A stretch of DNA of 64,000 nucleotides from Gammaproteobacteria bacterium (GCA_018814405.1 JAHIZO010000010.1:124001-188000), one strand, 5' to 3'; positions 1 to 9,080 are shown, counted from the stretch's first letter. The notes: a model not told the origin generated them from the sequence alone. Numbers and translations are program-made.

Positions 1-1
1 G

Positions 2-1465
2 GCTGGGCAGAGCAATGCACTGTTTGCAGTCGGTGACGACGACCAATCCATCTACGCTTTCCGTGGTGCGAACGTAGGCAACATGCAGGAGCTGTTGCGC
101 GACTTCCATGTGGAGAGCGTGATCAAGCTGGAACAGAACTATCGCTCGCACGGCAACATCCTCGATGCGGCGAATGCACTGATCGCCAACAACCGCGAAC
201 GCTTGGGCAAGAACCTGTGGACCGACGCTGACAAGGGCGAGCAGATTCGCGTGTACGAGGCGGGCACCGATGTGGACGAAGCCGCCTTTATCGTGGAAGA
301 GATCAAGCAGCTCAACCGTGAAGGCGTGAACCTCACCGAGATGGCTTTGCTGTATCGCTCCAACGCGCAATCGCGCGTACTGGAACATGCGCTGGTATCG
401 GCGGGCCTGTCGTATCGTGTGTATGGCGGGCTGCGCTTCTTCGAGCGGCAAGAGATCAAACACGCGCTGGCATATCTGCGTCTGATGGAGAACACCGACG
501 ACGACAACGCATTGCTGCGCATCATCAACTTCCCCACGCGCGGTATCGGCGCGCGCAGCATCGAACAATTGCAGGAAGCCGCCAAGCAATACAACACCAC
601 TTTGTGGGACGCGGCGGCACGCGCGGGCGGCAAGATAACCGCCTTCGTCGGCATCATCGAAGCCTTGCGCAGCGCGACCAAAGGTCTTCCGTTGCCCGAA
701 ATCATGGAGCATGTGCTGGAGCACAGTGGCTTGGTGCCGCACTACCAGAACGAGACCGGAGCCAAGAAACGCGAGGCGCAGGAGCGGTTGGAGAACCTGA
801 ACGAGTTGATCAACTCGGCCACGCTGTTCGTGCACGAGAACGAAGACGATAGCCTTACCTCTTTTCTCACGCATGCCTCACTGGAATCGGGCGAGCATCA
901 GGCGGGCGACAGCGAGGATGCATTGCATCTGATGACGGTGCACGCCGCCAAAGGTCTGGAGTTCCACACCGTGTTCATCACCGGACTGGAAGAAGGCCTG
1001 TTCCCGCATCAGAACAGCATCGACAACGGTGACCTGGATGAAGAGCGGCGCCTGATGTATGTGGCGATCACGCGCGCACGTCGCCGTCTGTATCTCACTT
1101 GCGCGCAGAGCCGCATGTTGCATGGGAAAACGAACTACAGCACGGTATCGAGCTTCTTGCGCGAGCTGCCGGAAGAGCTACTGCATTGGATCACCCCGCG
1201 CTTCACCGCGCGCAAGACCTTCGATAACGGTCGTCGCGAGACCGAGAGTTATATCTCCGCATTCGGTGGTGCGCCCAGCATTCCCGCCCCCCCTTCACCC
1301 AAGTCTGCATGGCGCATCGGCCAGGCGGTGTTCCACCAGAAGTTCGGCGAGGGCGTGGTGACTGATACGGAAGCCAGTGGCAACGAAGGCCGCGTGCAGG
1401 TCAATTTCAAACGTGCCGGCAGCAAATGGCTGGCACTCGAATATGCCAAGCTCACGCCCATCTGA
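2..1465 (+). CDS. uvrD: ATP-dependent DNA helicase UvrD/PcrA type (5'-truncated by window edge)
   Basis: Superfamily 1 helicase that unwinds DNA in repair. The reading frame is open from base 2, so the N-terminus with Walker A and motif II lies outside the window. Visible in order: motif III VGDDDQSIYAFRGA at bases 32-73, motif IV YRSNAQSRVLE, motif V MTVHAAKGLEF and motif VI ERRLMYVAITRAR. The C-terminal block with FGEGVV and GSKWLALEYAKL matches the Tudor-like tail of UvrD/PcrA, which favours UvrD over Rep. The family is about 720-750 residues and about 488 are visible here. Its last 23 bases overlap the next gene. Confidence 0.93.
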   Translation, partial: AGQSNALFAVGDDDQSIYAFRGANVGNMQELLRDFHVESVIKLEQNYRSHGNILDAANALIANNRERLGKNLWTDADKGEQIRVYEAGTDVDEAAFIVEEIKQLNREGVNLTEMALLYRSNAQSRVLEHALVSAGLSYRVYGGLRFFERQEIKHALAYLRLMENTDDDNALLRIINFPTRGIGARSIEQLQEAAKQYNTTLWDAAARAGGKITAFVGIIEALRSATKGLPLPEIMEHVLEHSGLVPHYQNETGAKKREAQERLENLNELINSATLFVHENEDDSLTSFLTHASLESGEHQAGDSEDALHLMTVHAAKGLEFHTVFITGLEEGLFPHQNSIDNGDLDEERRLMYVAITRARRRLYLTCAQSRMLHGKTNYSTVSSFLRELPEELLHWITPRFTARKTFDNGRRETESYISAFGGAPSIPAPPSPKSAWRIGQAVFHQKFGEGVVTDTEASGNEGRVQVNFKRAGSKWLALEYAKLTPI

Positions 1466-1895
1466 TGCACGTCTGCGGCTGATCGCGGAGAGTTTTCAGC
1501 GCCTGACCGGTAAACCGTTACTACCAGAGATGCCGCTTGACGAGCATGCATTGCGCGAAGCAATGTGGCATGCACCGTTCGCCATCGTGGCGCACGGCAC
1601 GGAAGCCGATCCCATCTTCTTCTACGGCAACCGATATGCCTTGCAGCATTTCGAGATGAGCTTCGAGGAATTCGTGCAATTGCCTTCGCGCTTATCTGCT
1701 GAACCCGTGGCACAGGAAGCGCGTGAGCAGGCTTTGGCCAAGGTTGCGCAGCATGGATTCATAGACGGTTACTCAGGTATGCGCGTAGCGAAGAGCGGTC
1801 GCAGGTTCATGATCACCGATTGCACGATATGGAATTTGCTGGATGCGGAAGGCATGTATAAGGGTCAAGCAGCTGTATTCGTGAAGCAAGACTGA
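1443..1895 (+). CDS. MEKHLA (PAS-like) domain protein
   Basis: Protein of 150 residues matching the MEKHLA domain, a PAS-related sensory fold of unknown ligand that occurs alone in bacteria. Recognisable parts are the WHAPFAIVAHGTEADPIF region, FYGNRYALQHFEMSFEEF and the YSGMRVAKSGRRF segment near the C-terminus. The ATG at 1443 lies inside the end of the helicase gene, suggesting co-transcription. An upstream in-frame GTG at 1377 would add 22 residues that look like a shadow of the helicase frame, so I prefer 1443. Its biological role is not known. Confidence 0.75.
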   Translation: MPSSRPSDARLRLIAESFQRLTGKPLLPEMPLDEHALREAMWHAPFAIVAHGTEADPIFFYGNRYALQHFEMSFEEFVQLPSRLSAEPVAQEAREQALAKVAQHGFIDGYSGMRVAKSGRRFMITDCTIWNLLDAEGMYKGQAAVFVKQD

Positions 1896-1925
1896 TAGAC
1901 AGATGATTCAACCGAGGAGATGGTG

Positions 1926-2270
1926 ATGAGCAAATCGTACAAAGAGATCACGCGTGGCATCAGCAAAGAGCTGACCACCTTCCGCAAAGAAGCGCAGACG
2001 CCGATGGCGGGATTCGACTCAATGGCGATATCCGCCATGTCAGAGGGCGTGCTGAGCGCGCTGCAAAAGGAATTGATCGCCACGGCGATTGCTGTTTCAA
2101 CGCGCTGCGAAGGTTGTATCGGTTTTCATGTTCGTAGCTTGGTGAAGCTGGGCGCGACGCGCGAGCAGATCAACGAGATGCTGGCAGTTGCGGTGTATAT
2201 GGGTGGCGGCCCATCCTTGATGTATGCGGCGGAAGTGTTGGCCGCATACGAAGAGTTCAATCAGTCCTGA
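1926..2270 (+). CDS. AhpD-like carboxymuconolactone decarboxylase family protein
   Basis: Small all-helical protein of 114 residues with the AhpD-type CxxC...H motif: Cys61, Cys64 and His68 in the segment RCEGCIGFHV. In AhpD relatives these residues form a redox-active disulfide centre with peroxidase or disulfide-reductase activity. The substrate cannot be read from sequence. A GAGGAG at 1914-1919 sits six bases before the ATG at 1926 and abuts another ATG at 1920, so 1926 is the better start. It ends convergently with the minus-strand membrane gene, overlapping it by 10 bases. Confidence 0.8.
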   Translation: MSKSYKEITRGISKELTTFRKEAQTPMAGFDSMAISAMSEGVLSALQKELIATAIAVSTRCEGCIGFHVRSLVKLGATREQINEMLAVAVYMGGGPSLMYAAEVLAAYEEFNQS

Positions 2271-2764
2271 GTAGTGTTTTCGGGTGGCGGAAACTTCGCC
2301 ACCAGCTTGTCCGGCAATTCGCCTTTGTCCGCCATGGAGTCGGCGGAGAATGCCATCACCGAAGTGACCAGCACGATGATCAGCGTCGGCATCAGCGCGA
2401 TACGGGTGAGTGCCGTCCAAACGATGCTCGCCATGTGCGGGTCACTAGCGATCTGGCTGAGCAGCCATGCGAACAGGATCAGTGCGGCAGATATCGCATA
2501 ACCGATGATCAGGATACGGCAGCGTGTCCACGCCAGTCGCCAGTGCATCTGTACGAACCAAACTGTATCTTGCTTGCTGCGCCAATTGATGTAGGCCATC
2601 AATGACCCAGAGAAGAACAACGGGATCAGCAGACTGATCATGCCCAGTTTCAAACCCAGCACGGCGGGTGTCATGAACAGATCGAAAGCGAACAAGCCGA
2701 TGATGAAGATGTTGTGCGGTGAGCGCGCCAGTCGTCTGGCTTCAGGGCTGGGATTGAAATTCAT
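2261..2764 (-). CDS. Conserved hypothetical inner-membrane protein
   Basis: Protein of 167 residues with about four hydrophobic segments (approximately residues 19-37, 42-60, 86-104 and 118-140) and a polar C-terminus. I recognise no named domain. Its start overlaps the stop of the upstream BPSS1780-type membrane gene by 4 bases (ATGA), so the two are translationally coupled and may work together in the inner membrane. It resembles a second subunit or accessory protein of that pair, but this is only inferred from position. Confidence 0.6.
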   Translation of the reverse strand: MNFNPSPEARRLARSPHNIFIIGLFAFDLFMTPAVLGLKLGMISLLIPLFFSGSLMAYINWRSKQDTVWFVQMHWRLAWTRCRILIIGYAISAALILFAWLLSQIASDPHMASIVWTALTRIALMPTLIIVLVTSVMAFSADSMADKGELPDKLVAKFPPPENTTQD

Positions 2765-3537
2765 TGAGTAGATTCCGTCTCATAGGCTGCGATCGCGGGA
2801 TCGGTTTCATCCAGCCAGGGGAAGATGTTGCGATAGCTGACATATAGCGAGGTCAGGCCGAGCGGTAACAACAGCAGCATGCCGATGCCGAACGGCAGGA
2901 TACCGAGCAACACGGTGAGCAGCTGCATGATCAGGCTGTACACGGTGTAGGGGATTATGTTGCGCAGCGTGCCCACGAAGCTGGCGCGCAGCGCCAGCCA
3001 CGGCGAGACGCCGCTGAAGAACACCAGGATGGGGGCGTATTGCCAAGCCACCACCAGCGCCAGCATCAGAGTCAGACCGATTAGCACGGCCAGCGAGACG
3101 CGGCTGTCACCGCCCGCGATGGCCTGCATCAACAACTGCGAATCTTGGGCGGTATGCATCTGCTCCATCAGTGCCGCGAATGATTCGCCGCCCACCGTCA
3201 CCATCACCGTCGAGGCGAACAGCATGCCAAGCATCAGGAAAGCGCCCAGCGCGATCAGACTGGAAGTGTGCTTTTTGAAACCGGCCAGCAACATCGCGGG
3301 AGACACCTTCTGGTTCTCCTCCAGTGCGCGGCAGATGTTCATGAAACCGGCCAGCATGATGGGCATCAGCGCGACAGCCAGCAATGCTCCGACTACAGGC
3401 AGCATCAGCGCCACGAATACGGAGAAAACGCATAAGATCGCGCTGCCCATGCTGAGCATGGGGTTGCGCATCAATAGTTGAAAGCCCTGCTTGATCCAGG
3501 TCCAGCCGCGCGCGGCACCGAGTTTTCGTATCTCCAT
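2761..3537 (-). CDS. BPSS1780-family multi-pass membrane protein
   Basis: Protein of 258 residues with several long hydrophobic helices. It opens with a polar segment MEIRKLGAARGWTWIKQGF followed by FQLLMRNPMLSM, the hallmark start of the BPSS1780 (DUF2189-like) membrane family of Betaproteobacteria, whose function is unknown. It is first in a two-gene unit with the membrane gene at 2261-2764. Homoserine kinase ends just 9 bases upstream, so transcription from thrB may continue into it. Confidence 0.7.
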   Translation of the reverse strand: MEIRKLGAARGWTWIKQGFQLLMRNPMLSMGSAILCVFSVFVALMLPVVGALLAVALMPIMLAGFMNICRALEENQKVSPAMLLAGFKKHTSSLIALGAFLMLGMLFASTVMVTVGGESFAALMEQMHTAQDSQLLMQAIAGGDSRVSLAVLIGLTLMLALVVAWQYAPILVFFSGVSPWLALRASFVGTLRNIIPYTVYSLIMQLLTVLLGILPFGIGMLLLLPLGLTSLYVSYRNIFPWLDETDPAIAAYETESTQ

Positions 3538-3546
3538 GGTTGTCTC

Positions 3547-4488
3547 CTATAACCAGACCGGCTGGTCGGTGGCGATGTGATTGCGCAGGATGCGCTCGAA
3601 TACTGCGGGGTCGTGTGCGTTGACCATCTCGCCGTCACGCGGCAGGTGCAGGTCGTACAGGCGCGATATCCAGAAGCGCAGCGCGGCCAGACGCAATGTC
3701 ATCGGCCAAGCGCTCGCCTCGGCTGCTGTGAACGGACGAACCGCATGATAAGCGCGCAGGAACTCTCCGGCGCGTGCAGCATCGAGTTGACCATCAGCCT
3801 GCATGCACCAGTCGTTGAGTGTGATCGCCACGTCGTACAGCAGCACATCGGTGCAGGCGAAATAGAAATCGATCAGGCCGCCGACGCGGTCATCATCCAT
3901 CAGAACATTGTCACGGAACAGATCGGCGTGGATCACACCGCGCGGCAAAGCGCTGGTGTCTCGCGCCGCATGCAAGGCGACTTCATCGGCCAATAGTTGC
4001 GCGGACGCCTGCGGCAGAAAGCGCGCCACCTGTTGCGCGGCGGATGCGCGCCATATTGCGCCGCGCGGATTCTCCATCGGCTCGGCAAAGCTCTGTCCGG
4101 CGATATGCATCTGCCCCAGCATCGCGCCGACCGACCAGCATTGCGTTGCGCTTGGTTGTGTCACTGACTTGCCCGACAGGCGACTGACGATGCACGCCGG
4201 TTTGCCGTTCAGCTCCCCCAGGAACTGATTCTCCCGGTCGGCGACTGGCGCCGGGCAGGGGATGCCGTGACGCGAGAGGTGCGACATCAGGTTGAGGTAG
4301 AACGGCAGTTCGTCTGGCGTGAGCTTCTCGAACAATGTCAGCACGAAACGGCCGTTGCCGGTGGTGACGAAGTAGTTGGTGTTCTCGATGCCTGCCGGGA
4401 TGCCCTGCAATTCCTGCAAGGTGCCCAGCGAATAATGCGAAAGCCAATGCGTGATGTCTGTTTCAGAGACACTGGTGAAAACTGCCAT
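3547..4488 (-). CDS. thrB: Homoserine kinase (aminoglycoside-phosphotransferase-like type)
   Basis: Phosphorylates homoserine on the way to threonine. The 313-residue protein has the choline-kinase/APH fold rather than the GHMP fold of E. coli ThrB: catalytic loop HADLFRDN at residues 187-194 (Asp189 catalytic, Asn194 metal-binding) and the DFG-like Asp207 in GGLIDFYFA. The N-terminal GIENTNYF segment is typical of this homoserine kinase family. Length matches family members. It lies between the DUF2782 gene (12 bases upstream) and the membrane pair, an arrangement common next to polA in Betaproteobacteria. Confidence 0.93.
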   Translation of the reverse strand: MAVFTSVSETDITHWLSHYSLGTLQELQGIPAGIENTNYFVTTGNGRFVLTLFEKLTPDELPFYLNLMSHLSRHGIPCPAPVADRENQFLGELNGKPACIVSRLSGKSVTQPSATQCWSVGAMLGQMHIAGQSFAEPMENPRGAIWRASAAQQVARFLPQASAQLLADEVALHAARDTSALPRGVIHADLFRDNVLMDDDRVGGLIDFYFACTDVLLYDVAITLNDWCMQADGQLDAARAGEFLRAYHAVRPFTAAEASAWPMTLRLAALRFWISRLYDLHLPRDGEMVNAHDPAVFERILRNHIATDQPVWL

Positions 4489-4500
4489 GCCTGTGTCCTG

Positions 4501-4770
4501 TCAGAAGGTCTTGATGATCCACTGCGGAACGCGCAGGCCGGAATCCAGATTGTCCTGGCGGGCGAACTTGCCGTCGCCGCGCTCGTCGATCAGATAGTAG
4601 GGCGCACCGAACTTTGGGGTGATCTTGATCATGTACAGCTTGCCGTGGGAACGATACTCCTCGACTACCGTATCACTCCGCTCGGTGATAGTCACCTCGG
4701 GTGCGGTGTCGGTATCGGCGTGTACGTTGAGCCCGATGAAGAGCAGGACGAGTAGGGTAAGGATGCGCAT
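4501..4770 (-). CDS. DUF2782 family secreted protein
   Basis: Protein of 89 residues with an N-terminal signal peptide (hydrophobic stretch LLVLLFIGLNVHA, likely cleavage near residue 18) and the DUF2782 core: EYRSHGKLYMIKITP, GAPYYLID and a C-terminal VPQWIIKTF. Function is unknown and the protein is probably periplasmic. It is 12 bases upstream of thrB and the two are probably one transcript. The association of this family with thrB and polA is conserved in Betaproteobacteria from my knowledge of the genomes. Confidence 0.85.
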   Translation of the reverse strand: MRILTLLVLLFIGLNVHADTDTAPEVTITERSDTVVEEYRSHGKLYMIKITPKFGAPYYLIDERGDGKFARQDNLDSGLRVPQWIIKTF

Positions 4771-4805
4771 GATAGTTTCCGATCAATAAGGTGTGCGATT
4801 CTACG

Positions 4806-5522
4806 TTAAAGATTGAGCTGCATCTCGCGTTCCGCCTGCGAGGGTTCGAAACCGCGTGTCTCATAATGTTTGAAGATGGCCGCGACAACCTCTTCCGGCT
4901 CGTCGATGACCTGGATCAGGTCGAGGTCACCGGGGCTGATCACTTTCTCGTCCAGCAGCGCAGTCTTGAACCATTCCACCAGTCCGCCCCAGAACTTGCT
5001 GCCGACCAGAATGATGGGCATACGCCGCGTCTTGCCGGTCTGCACCAGCGTCAGTGCTTCCATCAGCTCATCCAGCGTACCGAATCCGCCCGGCATCACC
5101 ACATAAGCGCTGGCGAATTTCACGAACATCACCTTGCGAGTGAAGAAGTGATGGAAGGTCTGGCTGATGTTCTGGTACGGGTTGTTGTGCTGCTCGTGCG
5201 GCAACTGGATGTTGAGGCCGACGCTGGGCGACTTGCCGTAGAATGCGCCCTTGTTGGCCGCTTCCATGATGCCGGGACCGCCGCCCGAGATCACTGCAAA
5301 ACCCGCGTCCGACAACAGGCGCGCGATCTCTTCCGTCAGCTGGTAATAGGGGTGTTCATGCGGCGTGCGCGCACTGCCGAAGATGCTCACTGCCGGATGG
5401 ATGTTGTTCAGGCGTTCGGTCGCGGACACGAATTCTGACATAATGCCGAACACCCGCCAGGACTCCTTGGATTGCATCAATTCGGGCGATTGCGCCGGCG
5501 GCAGTTTCATATCATTGTTCAT
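4806..5522 (-). CDS. LOG family Rossmann-fold protein (TIGR00730)
   Basis: Protein of 238 residues with the two LOG signatures: GGGPGIMEAAN at residues 80-90 and PGGFGTLDE at residues 144-152. Family members release cytokinin-type bases or ribose 5-phosphate from nucleoside monophosphates, and many are mislabelled lysine decarboxylase. The actual substrate here is not known. The start codon lies only 15 bases from the polA start on the other strand, so each promoter must lie inside or very close to the opposite gene. An in-frame ATG at 5510 is a possible alternative start. Confidence 0.88.
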   Translation of the reverse strand: MNNDMKLPPAQSPELMQSKESWRVFGIMSEFVSATERLNNIHPAVSIFGSARTPHEHPYYQLTEEIARLLSDAGFAVISGGGPGIMEAANKGAFYGKSPSVGLNIQLPHEQHNNPYQNISQTFHHFFTRKVMFVKFASAYVVMPGGFGTLDELMEALTLVQTGKTRRMPIILVGSKFWGGLVEWFKTALLDEKVISPGDLDLIQVIDEPEEVVAAIFKHYETRGFEPSQAEREMQLNL

Positions 5523-5537
5523 TGCGGATCCCTAATT

Positions 5538-8297
5538 ATGAAAACGAGCGAAGCGAGTTTCGCTAAAACCCTGTTATTGGTGGACGGCTCGTCCTATCTT
5601 TACCGCGCATTCCACGCCATGCCCGATCTGCGCAGCCCGCAGGGCGAACCCACCGGTGCCATCCAAGGCGTGCTCAACATGCTGCGCCGCCTGAAAGCCG
5701 ACTTTCCGGCAGATTATAGCGCCTGCGTGTTCGACGCGAAGGGCAAGACGTTCCGCGACGACTGGTTTCCCGAATACAAGGCCAACCGTCCCTCCATGCC
5801 GGACGATCTGCGTGCACAGGTAGAGCCGCTGCATGAAGTGATCGCCGCAGCCGGTTGGAACATCATCATGGTGGACGGCGTGGAAGCCGACGACGTGATC
5901 GGTACCCTGGCGCGCCAAGCTTCGCAGAACGGTGCACGCTGCATCATCTCCACCGGCGACAAAGACCTCACACAACTGGTGGATGACAACACGCTGTGGG
6001 TCAACACCATGAGCGAAGAGAAGCTGGATATCGCGGGTGTCATCGCCAAGTTCGGCGTGCCGCCCGAGCGCATCGTCGATTATCTCGCGCTGGTCGGCGA
6101 CACCGTGGACAACGTGCCGGGCGTCACCAAGTGCGGTCCCAAGACCGCCGTCAAATGGCTCACCGAATACGGCACGCTGGACAACCTTATCGCGCGTGCG
6201 GATGAAGTGAAAGGCGCGGTCGGTAACAACCTGCGCGATGCACTGGAATGGTTGCCCATGGGCAAGCAACTGGTCACCGTGAAATGCGATGTGCCGCTGG
6301 ACAAACGTTTCGACGAACTGGCCGCACCCGCCGCCGACACCGACAAACTGAAAGCCATGTATGAACGCTTCGGCTTCAGAAGTCTGATGCGTGAACTGAC
6401 AGGCGAGTCTGCACCGAAGAAAGAGCGCGCCACGAGCAGCGTCGCACAGCGCGACTTCTCGCAGCCGGAACCCCCGCAAGACTTGTTCCAGAACGATACT
6501 TCCAACTACGAGGCTATCCTTACCGAAGCGCAGCTTGAGGCATGGCAGGCAAAGCTGATGGCCGCACCGCTGGTGAGCCTAGACACCGAAACCACCGGCC
6601 TCGACCCCATGGTCGCGCAACTGGTTGGTATCTCGCTGGCGATAACGCCGCACGAAGCGGCCTACCTGCCGCTGGCGCATCACTACCCCGGCGCACCGGA
6701 TCAGATCGGATTCGACCGTGCATTGGCGATGCTCAAACCTTGGCTGGAAAGCGATGCGCATAAGAAGCTCGGCCAGAACCTGAAATACGACCAGCACATC
6801 TTCGCCAATCACGGCATCGCACTGCGCGGCATCGCCGAAGACACGTTGTTGCAATCCTATGTGATCGAATCGCACAAACCGCACGAGATGGGCAACCTCG
6901 CGCTGCGTCACCTCGGCATGAGCACCATCAGCTACACCGACGTGGCAGGCAAGGGGGCGAAGCAGATCGGCTTCGATCAGGTCGATGTCGAGACGGCCAC
7001 CAAGTACGCCGCAGAAGATGCCGACATCACCCTGCAACTGCACCAGACCCTGTCGCCGCAACTGCAAGGCAGATTGGCCGAGGTGTACCGCGACATCGAG
7101 ATGCCGGTGCGTGAAGTGCTGTTCAAGATGGAGCGCAACGGCGTGCTCATCGATAGCGGCAAACTGTCACGACAAAGCCATGAGTTGGGCCTACGTTTGA
7201 ACGAGATAGAGAAGCAGGCATTCGAACTGGCCGGCCAGCCCTTTAACCTCGCCTCGCCCAAACAGCTGCAAGAGATATTGTTCGACAAACTTGGCATCCC
7301 CTCCAAGAAGAAGACCGCCACCGGCGCACGTTCTACCGACGAAGAGGTGTTGCAAGAACTCGCGCTCGACTATCCGCTGCCCAAGCTGCTGCTGGAGCAT
7401 CGCGGCATGGCGAAACTCAAATCCACCTACACCGATAAATTGCCGCTGATGGTGAATGCCAAGACTGGCCGCGTGCACACCAGCTACTCGCAAGCCGTGG
7501 CCGTCACCGGACGTCTGTCTTCCAGCGAACCCAACCTGCAGAACATCCCCGTGCGCACACCCGAAGGCCGCCGCATCCGCGAAGCCTTCATCGCCCCAGC
7601 AGGCAGCCACATCATCTCCGCCGACTACTCGCAGATCGAACTGCGCATCATGGCGCACCTGTCCGGAGATGAAGGTTTGCTCAAAGCATTCGCGGCCGGA
7701 GAAGACATCCACCGCGCCACCGCCGCCGAAGTGTTCAACGTATCACTCGATGCCGTCAGCAGCGAACAACGCCGCTACGCCAAAGTCATCAACTTCGGAT
7801 TGATATACGGCATGTCCGCCTACGGTCTCGCCTCACAACTCGGCATCGAGAACAGCGCCGCCAAGCAATACATCGACGTCTACTTCGCACGCTATCCCGG
7901 CGTGAAGCACTACATGGACGACACCCGCGAACAAGCCAAGGCGCAGGGTTTTGTGGAGACATGGTTCGGTAGAAGGTTGTGGTTGCCGGAGATCAATGGT
8001 GCGAACGGCATGCGCCGTCAGGCGGCGGAGCGTGCGGCGATCAATGCACCGATGCAGGGTACCGCTGCCGACCTCATCAAGCTGGCGATGATCGCGGTGC
8101 AGGATTGGCTGGAGCAAGAGAAGTTGGAAACCAAGATGATCATGCAGGTACATGATGAATTGGTGCTGGAAGTGCCTGATGCTGAACTATCGCGTGTGAA
8201 GGAGAAGGTGCGGGAGTTGATGTGTGGGGTGGCTGAACTCAAGGTTCCACTTGAGGTGGGGTTGGGGGAGGGGATGAATTGGGATGAGGCGCACTAG
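5538..8297 (+). CDS. polA: DNA polymerase I
   Basis: Replicative gap-filling and repair polymerase of 919 residues with all three domains. The 5'-3' exonuclease occupies residues about 8-295. The 3'-5' exonuclease (about 325-520) keeps the DTET motif near residues 347-350, so proofreading should be intact. The polymerase domain carries motif A DYSQIELRIMAH (about 694), motif B RRYAKVINFGLIYG (about 749) and motif C QVHDELVLEV (about 871). The ATG at 5538 precedes the conserved TLLLVDGSSYLYRAFHA start; a longer frame from 5472 would add unconserved sequence. A terminator follows at 8338-8370. Confidence 0.98.
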   Translation: MKTSEASFAKTLLLVDGSSYLYRAFHAMPDLRSPQGEPTGAIQGVLNMLRRLKADFPADYSACVFDAKGKTFRDDWFPEYKANRPSMPDDLRAQVEPLHEVIAAAGWNIIMVDGVEADDVIGTLARQASQNGARCIISTGDKDLTQLVDDNTLWVNTMSEEKLDIAGVIAKFGVPPERIVDYLALVGDTVDNVPGVTKCGPKTAVKWLTEYGTLDNLIARADEVKGAVGNNLRDALEWLPMGKQLVTVKCDVPLDKRFDELAAPAADTDKLKAMYERFGFRSLMRELTGESAPKKERATSSVAQRDFSQPEPPQDLFQNDTSNYEAILTEAQLEAWQAKLMAAPLVSLDTETTGLDPMVAQLVGISLAITPHEAAYLPLAHHYPGAPDQIGFDRALAMLKPWLESDAHKKLGQNLKYDQHIFANHGIALRGIAEDTLLQSYVIESHKPHEMGNLALRHLGMSTISYTDVAGKGAKQIGFDQVDVETATKYAAEDADITLQLHQTLSPQLQGRLAEVYRDIEMPVREVLFKMERNGVLIDSGKLSRQSHELGLRLNEIEKQAFELAGQPFNLASPKQLQEILFDKLGIPSKKKTATGARSTDEEVLQELALDYPLPKLLLEHRGMAKLKSTYTDKLPLMVNAKTGRVHTSYSQAVAVTGRLSSSEPNLQNIPVRTPEGRRIREAFIAPAGSHIISADYSQIELRIMAHLSGDEGLLKAFAAGEDIHRATAAEVFNVSLDAVSSEQRRYAKVINFGLIYGMSAYGLASQLGIENSAAKQYIDVYFARYPGVKHYMDDTREQAKAQGFVETWFGRRLWLPEINGANGMRRQAAERAAINAPMQGTAADLIKLAMIAVQDWLEQEKLETKMIMQVHDELVLEVPDAELSRVKEKVRELMCGVAELKVPLEVGLGEGMNWDEAH

Positions 8298-8303
8298 CGC
8301 TCC

Positions 8304-8330
8304 GTCATTCCGGCGGAGGCCGGAATCCAG
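8304..8330. repeat. Single REP-like palindrome after polA
   Basis: A 27-base imperfect palindrome reading GTCATTCCGGCGG, then AGGCCGGAATCCAG. It is a variant of the element that occurs as inverted pairs at 52171-52290, 57973-58039, 60363-60473 and 61458-61566. Here only the left half is present and it is followed directly by the polA terminator hairpin. Confidence 0.75.
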
Positions 8331-8337
8331 TCAAAAC

Positions 8338-8370
8338 CAAAACCGTCGGGCAAACCCCCCGACGGTTTTG
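8338..8370 (+). terminator. Intrinsic terminator of polA
   Basis: Inverted repeat CAAAACCGTCGGG / CCCGACGGTTTTG with a seven-base loop, 41 bases after the polA stop. The AAAACCGTCGGG...CCCGACGGTTTTG sequence is also the outer hairpin of the long repeats at 8867-9080, 9181-9428 and 10206-10498, so the terminator may derive from that repeat family. The T tract is part of the stem. Confidence 0.65.
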
Positions 8371-8451
8371 ACTTAAAATCCATGCGGCGCAATGCCTGTT
8401 GGTTATTGCACTCTACGCTTGCCGCAACAAAATTAACTCAGCAAGGCTAGA

Positions 8452-8808
8452 ATGAAAATTTACAGAAATGTACCACCTGATGTTGCGGAATCGACAAAAG
8501 TTATTACAGCATTGATTGCTTGTCAGATGCCGCAATTTATCGCCGCAGCCTCCGGAACTTGGTGGTTTGCAATTCTGGTGGGATTCGGTATGTATTTCAT
8601 ATTCCGACAATTCCCCATTCAAAGCTATTACAAAGAAATTCGAACATCTCTTTGGGTTGCACAAGCCATCAATCTAATTGGAGGCTCTCTTTTTTATTTT
8701 CTTACTACTTTCAGGTCTGAAATCGCATTAGGAGTTGGTTCGCTTCTTTTACTGTTTCCAGTTCGGAAATTAATTGTGATAAATAAGAAGCTATATAGAA
8801 AACTCTGA
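8452..8808 (+). CDS. AT-rich hypothetical membrane protein
   Basis: Protein of 118 residues that I do not recognise. Three to four hydrophobic segments are visible (roughly residues 15-33, 37-52, 66-84 and 88-104) and the C-terminus is very basic (RKLIVINKKLYRKL), pointing to the inner membrane. Base composition is markedly richer in A and T than the flanking genes, and it sits between a repeat-derived terminator and the repeat island. Both suggest horizontal acquisition. It is the only gene on its transcript as far as can be seen. Confidence 0.5.
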   Translation: MKIYRNVPPDVAESTKVITALIACQMPQFIAAASGTWWFAILVGFGMYFIFRQFPIQSYYKEIRTSLWVAQAINLIGGSLFYFLTTFRSEIALGVGSLLLLFPVRKLIVINKKLYRKL

Positions 8809-8830
8809 TTAAGTGATAAGTGGCCATTAA

Positions 8831-8863
8831 GCGTAGGATGGGTTGAGCGCAGCGATACCCATC
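8831..8863. repeat. Short dispersed inverted repeat (GGATGGGTTGAGCGCAGC type)
   Basis: A 33-base element, GCGTAGGATGGGTTGAG then CGCAGCGATACCCATC, whose GGATGGGT and ACCCATC ends are inverted. I know close relatives as very common intergenic repeats in Proteobacteria. It abuts the long structured repeat that begins at 8867. Confidence 0.6.
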
Positions 8864-8866
8864 AAT

Positions 8867-9080
8867 CAACACCGTCGGGGGTTGCCCGACAGCAAGTTAC
8901 TTTCTTTTGCTTCGCCAAAAGAAAGTAACCAAAGAAAAGGCGACCCTGGTTTGCCGCCCACTGCGTGGGTTCCCTGCGTTGCTCGGCAAGTCAGGCGGCT
9001 GCGGAACTCGCGCTACGCGCTCAGACAGTCCTCGCCGACTACCCCTGACTTACCTGCGCTACTCGGCGGCGCTCAAGGGA
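8867..9080 (+). repeat. Long structured intergenic repeat, copy A
   Basis: About 214 bases that recur in reverse orientation at 9181-9428 and 10206-10498. Landmarks in this orientation are a GTCGGGGG...CCCGAC hairpin, a second hairpin GTTACTTTCTTTTG / CAAAAGAAAGTAAC, then GCGACCCTGGTTTGCCGCCC, GGTTCCCTGCGTTGC and the end block CTGCGCTACTCGGCGGC. There is no credible coding sequence. Short open frames here are by-products of the repeat. It probably belongs to a non-autonomous dispersed repeat family. Confidence 0.75.
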
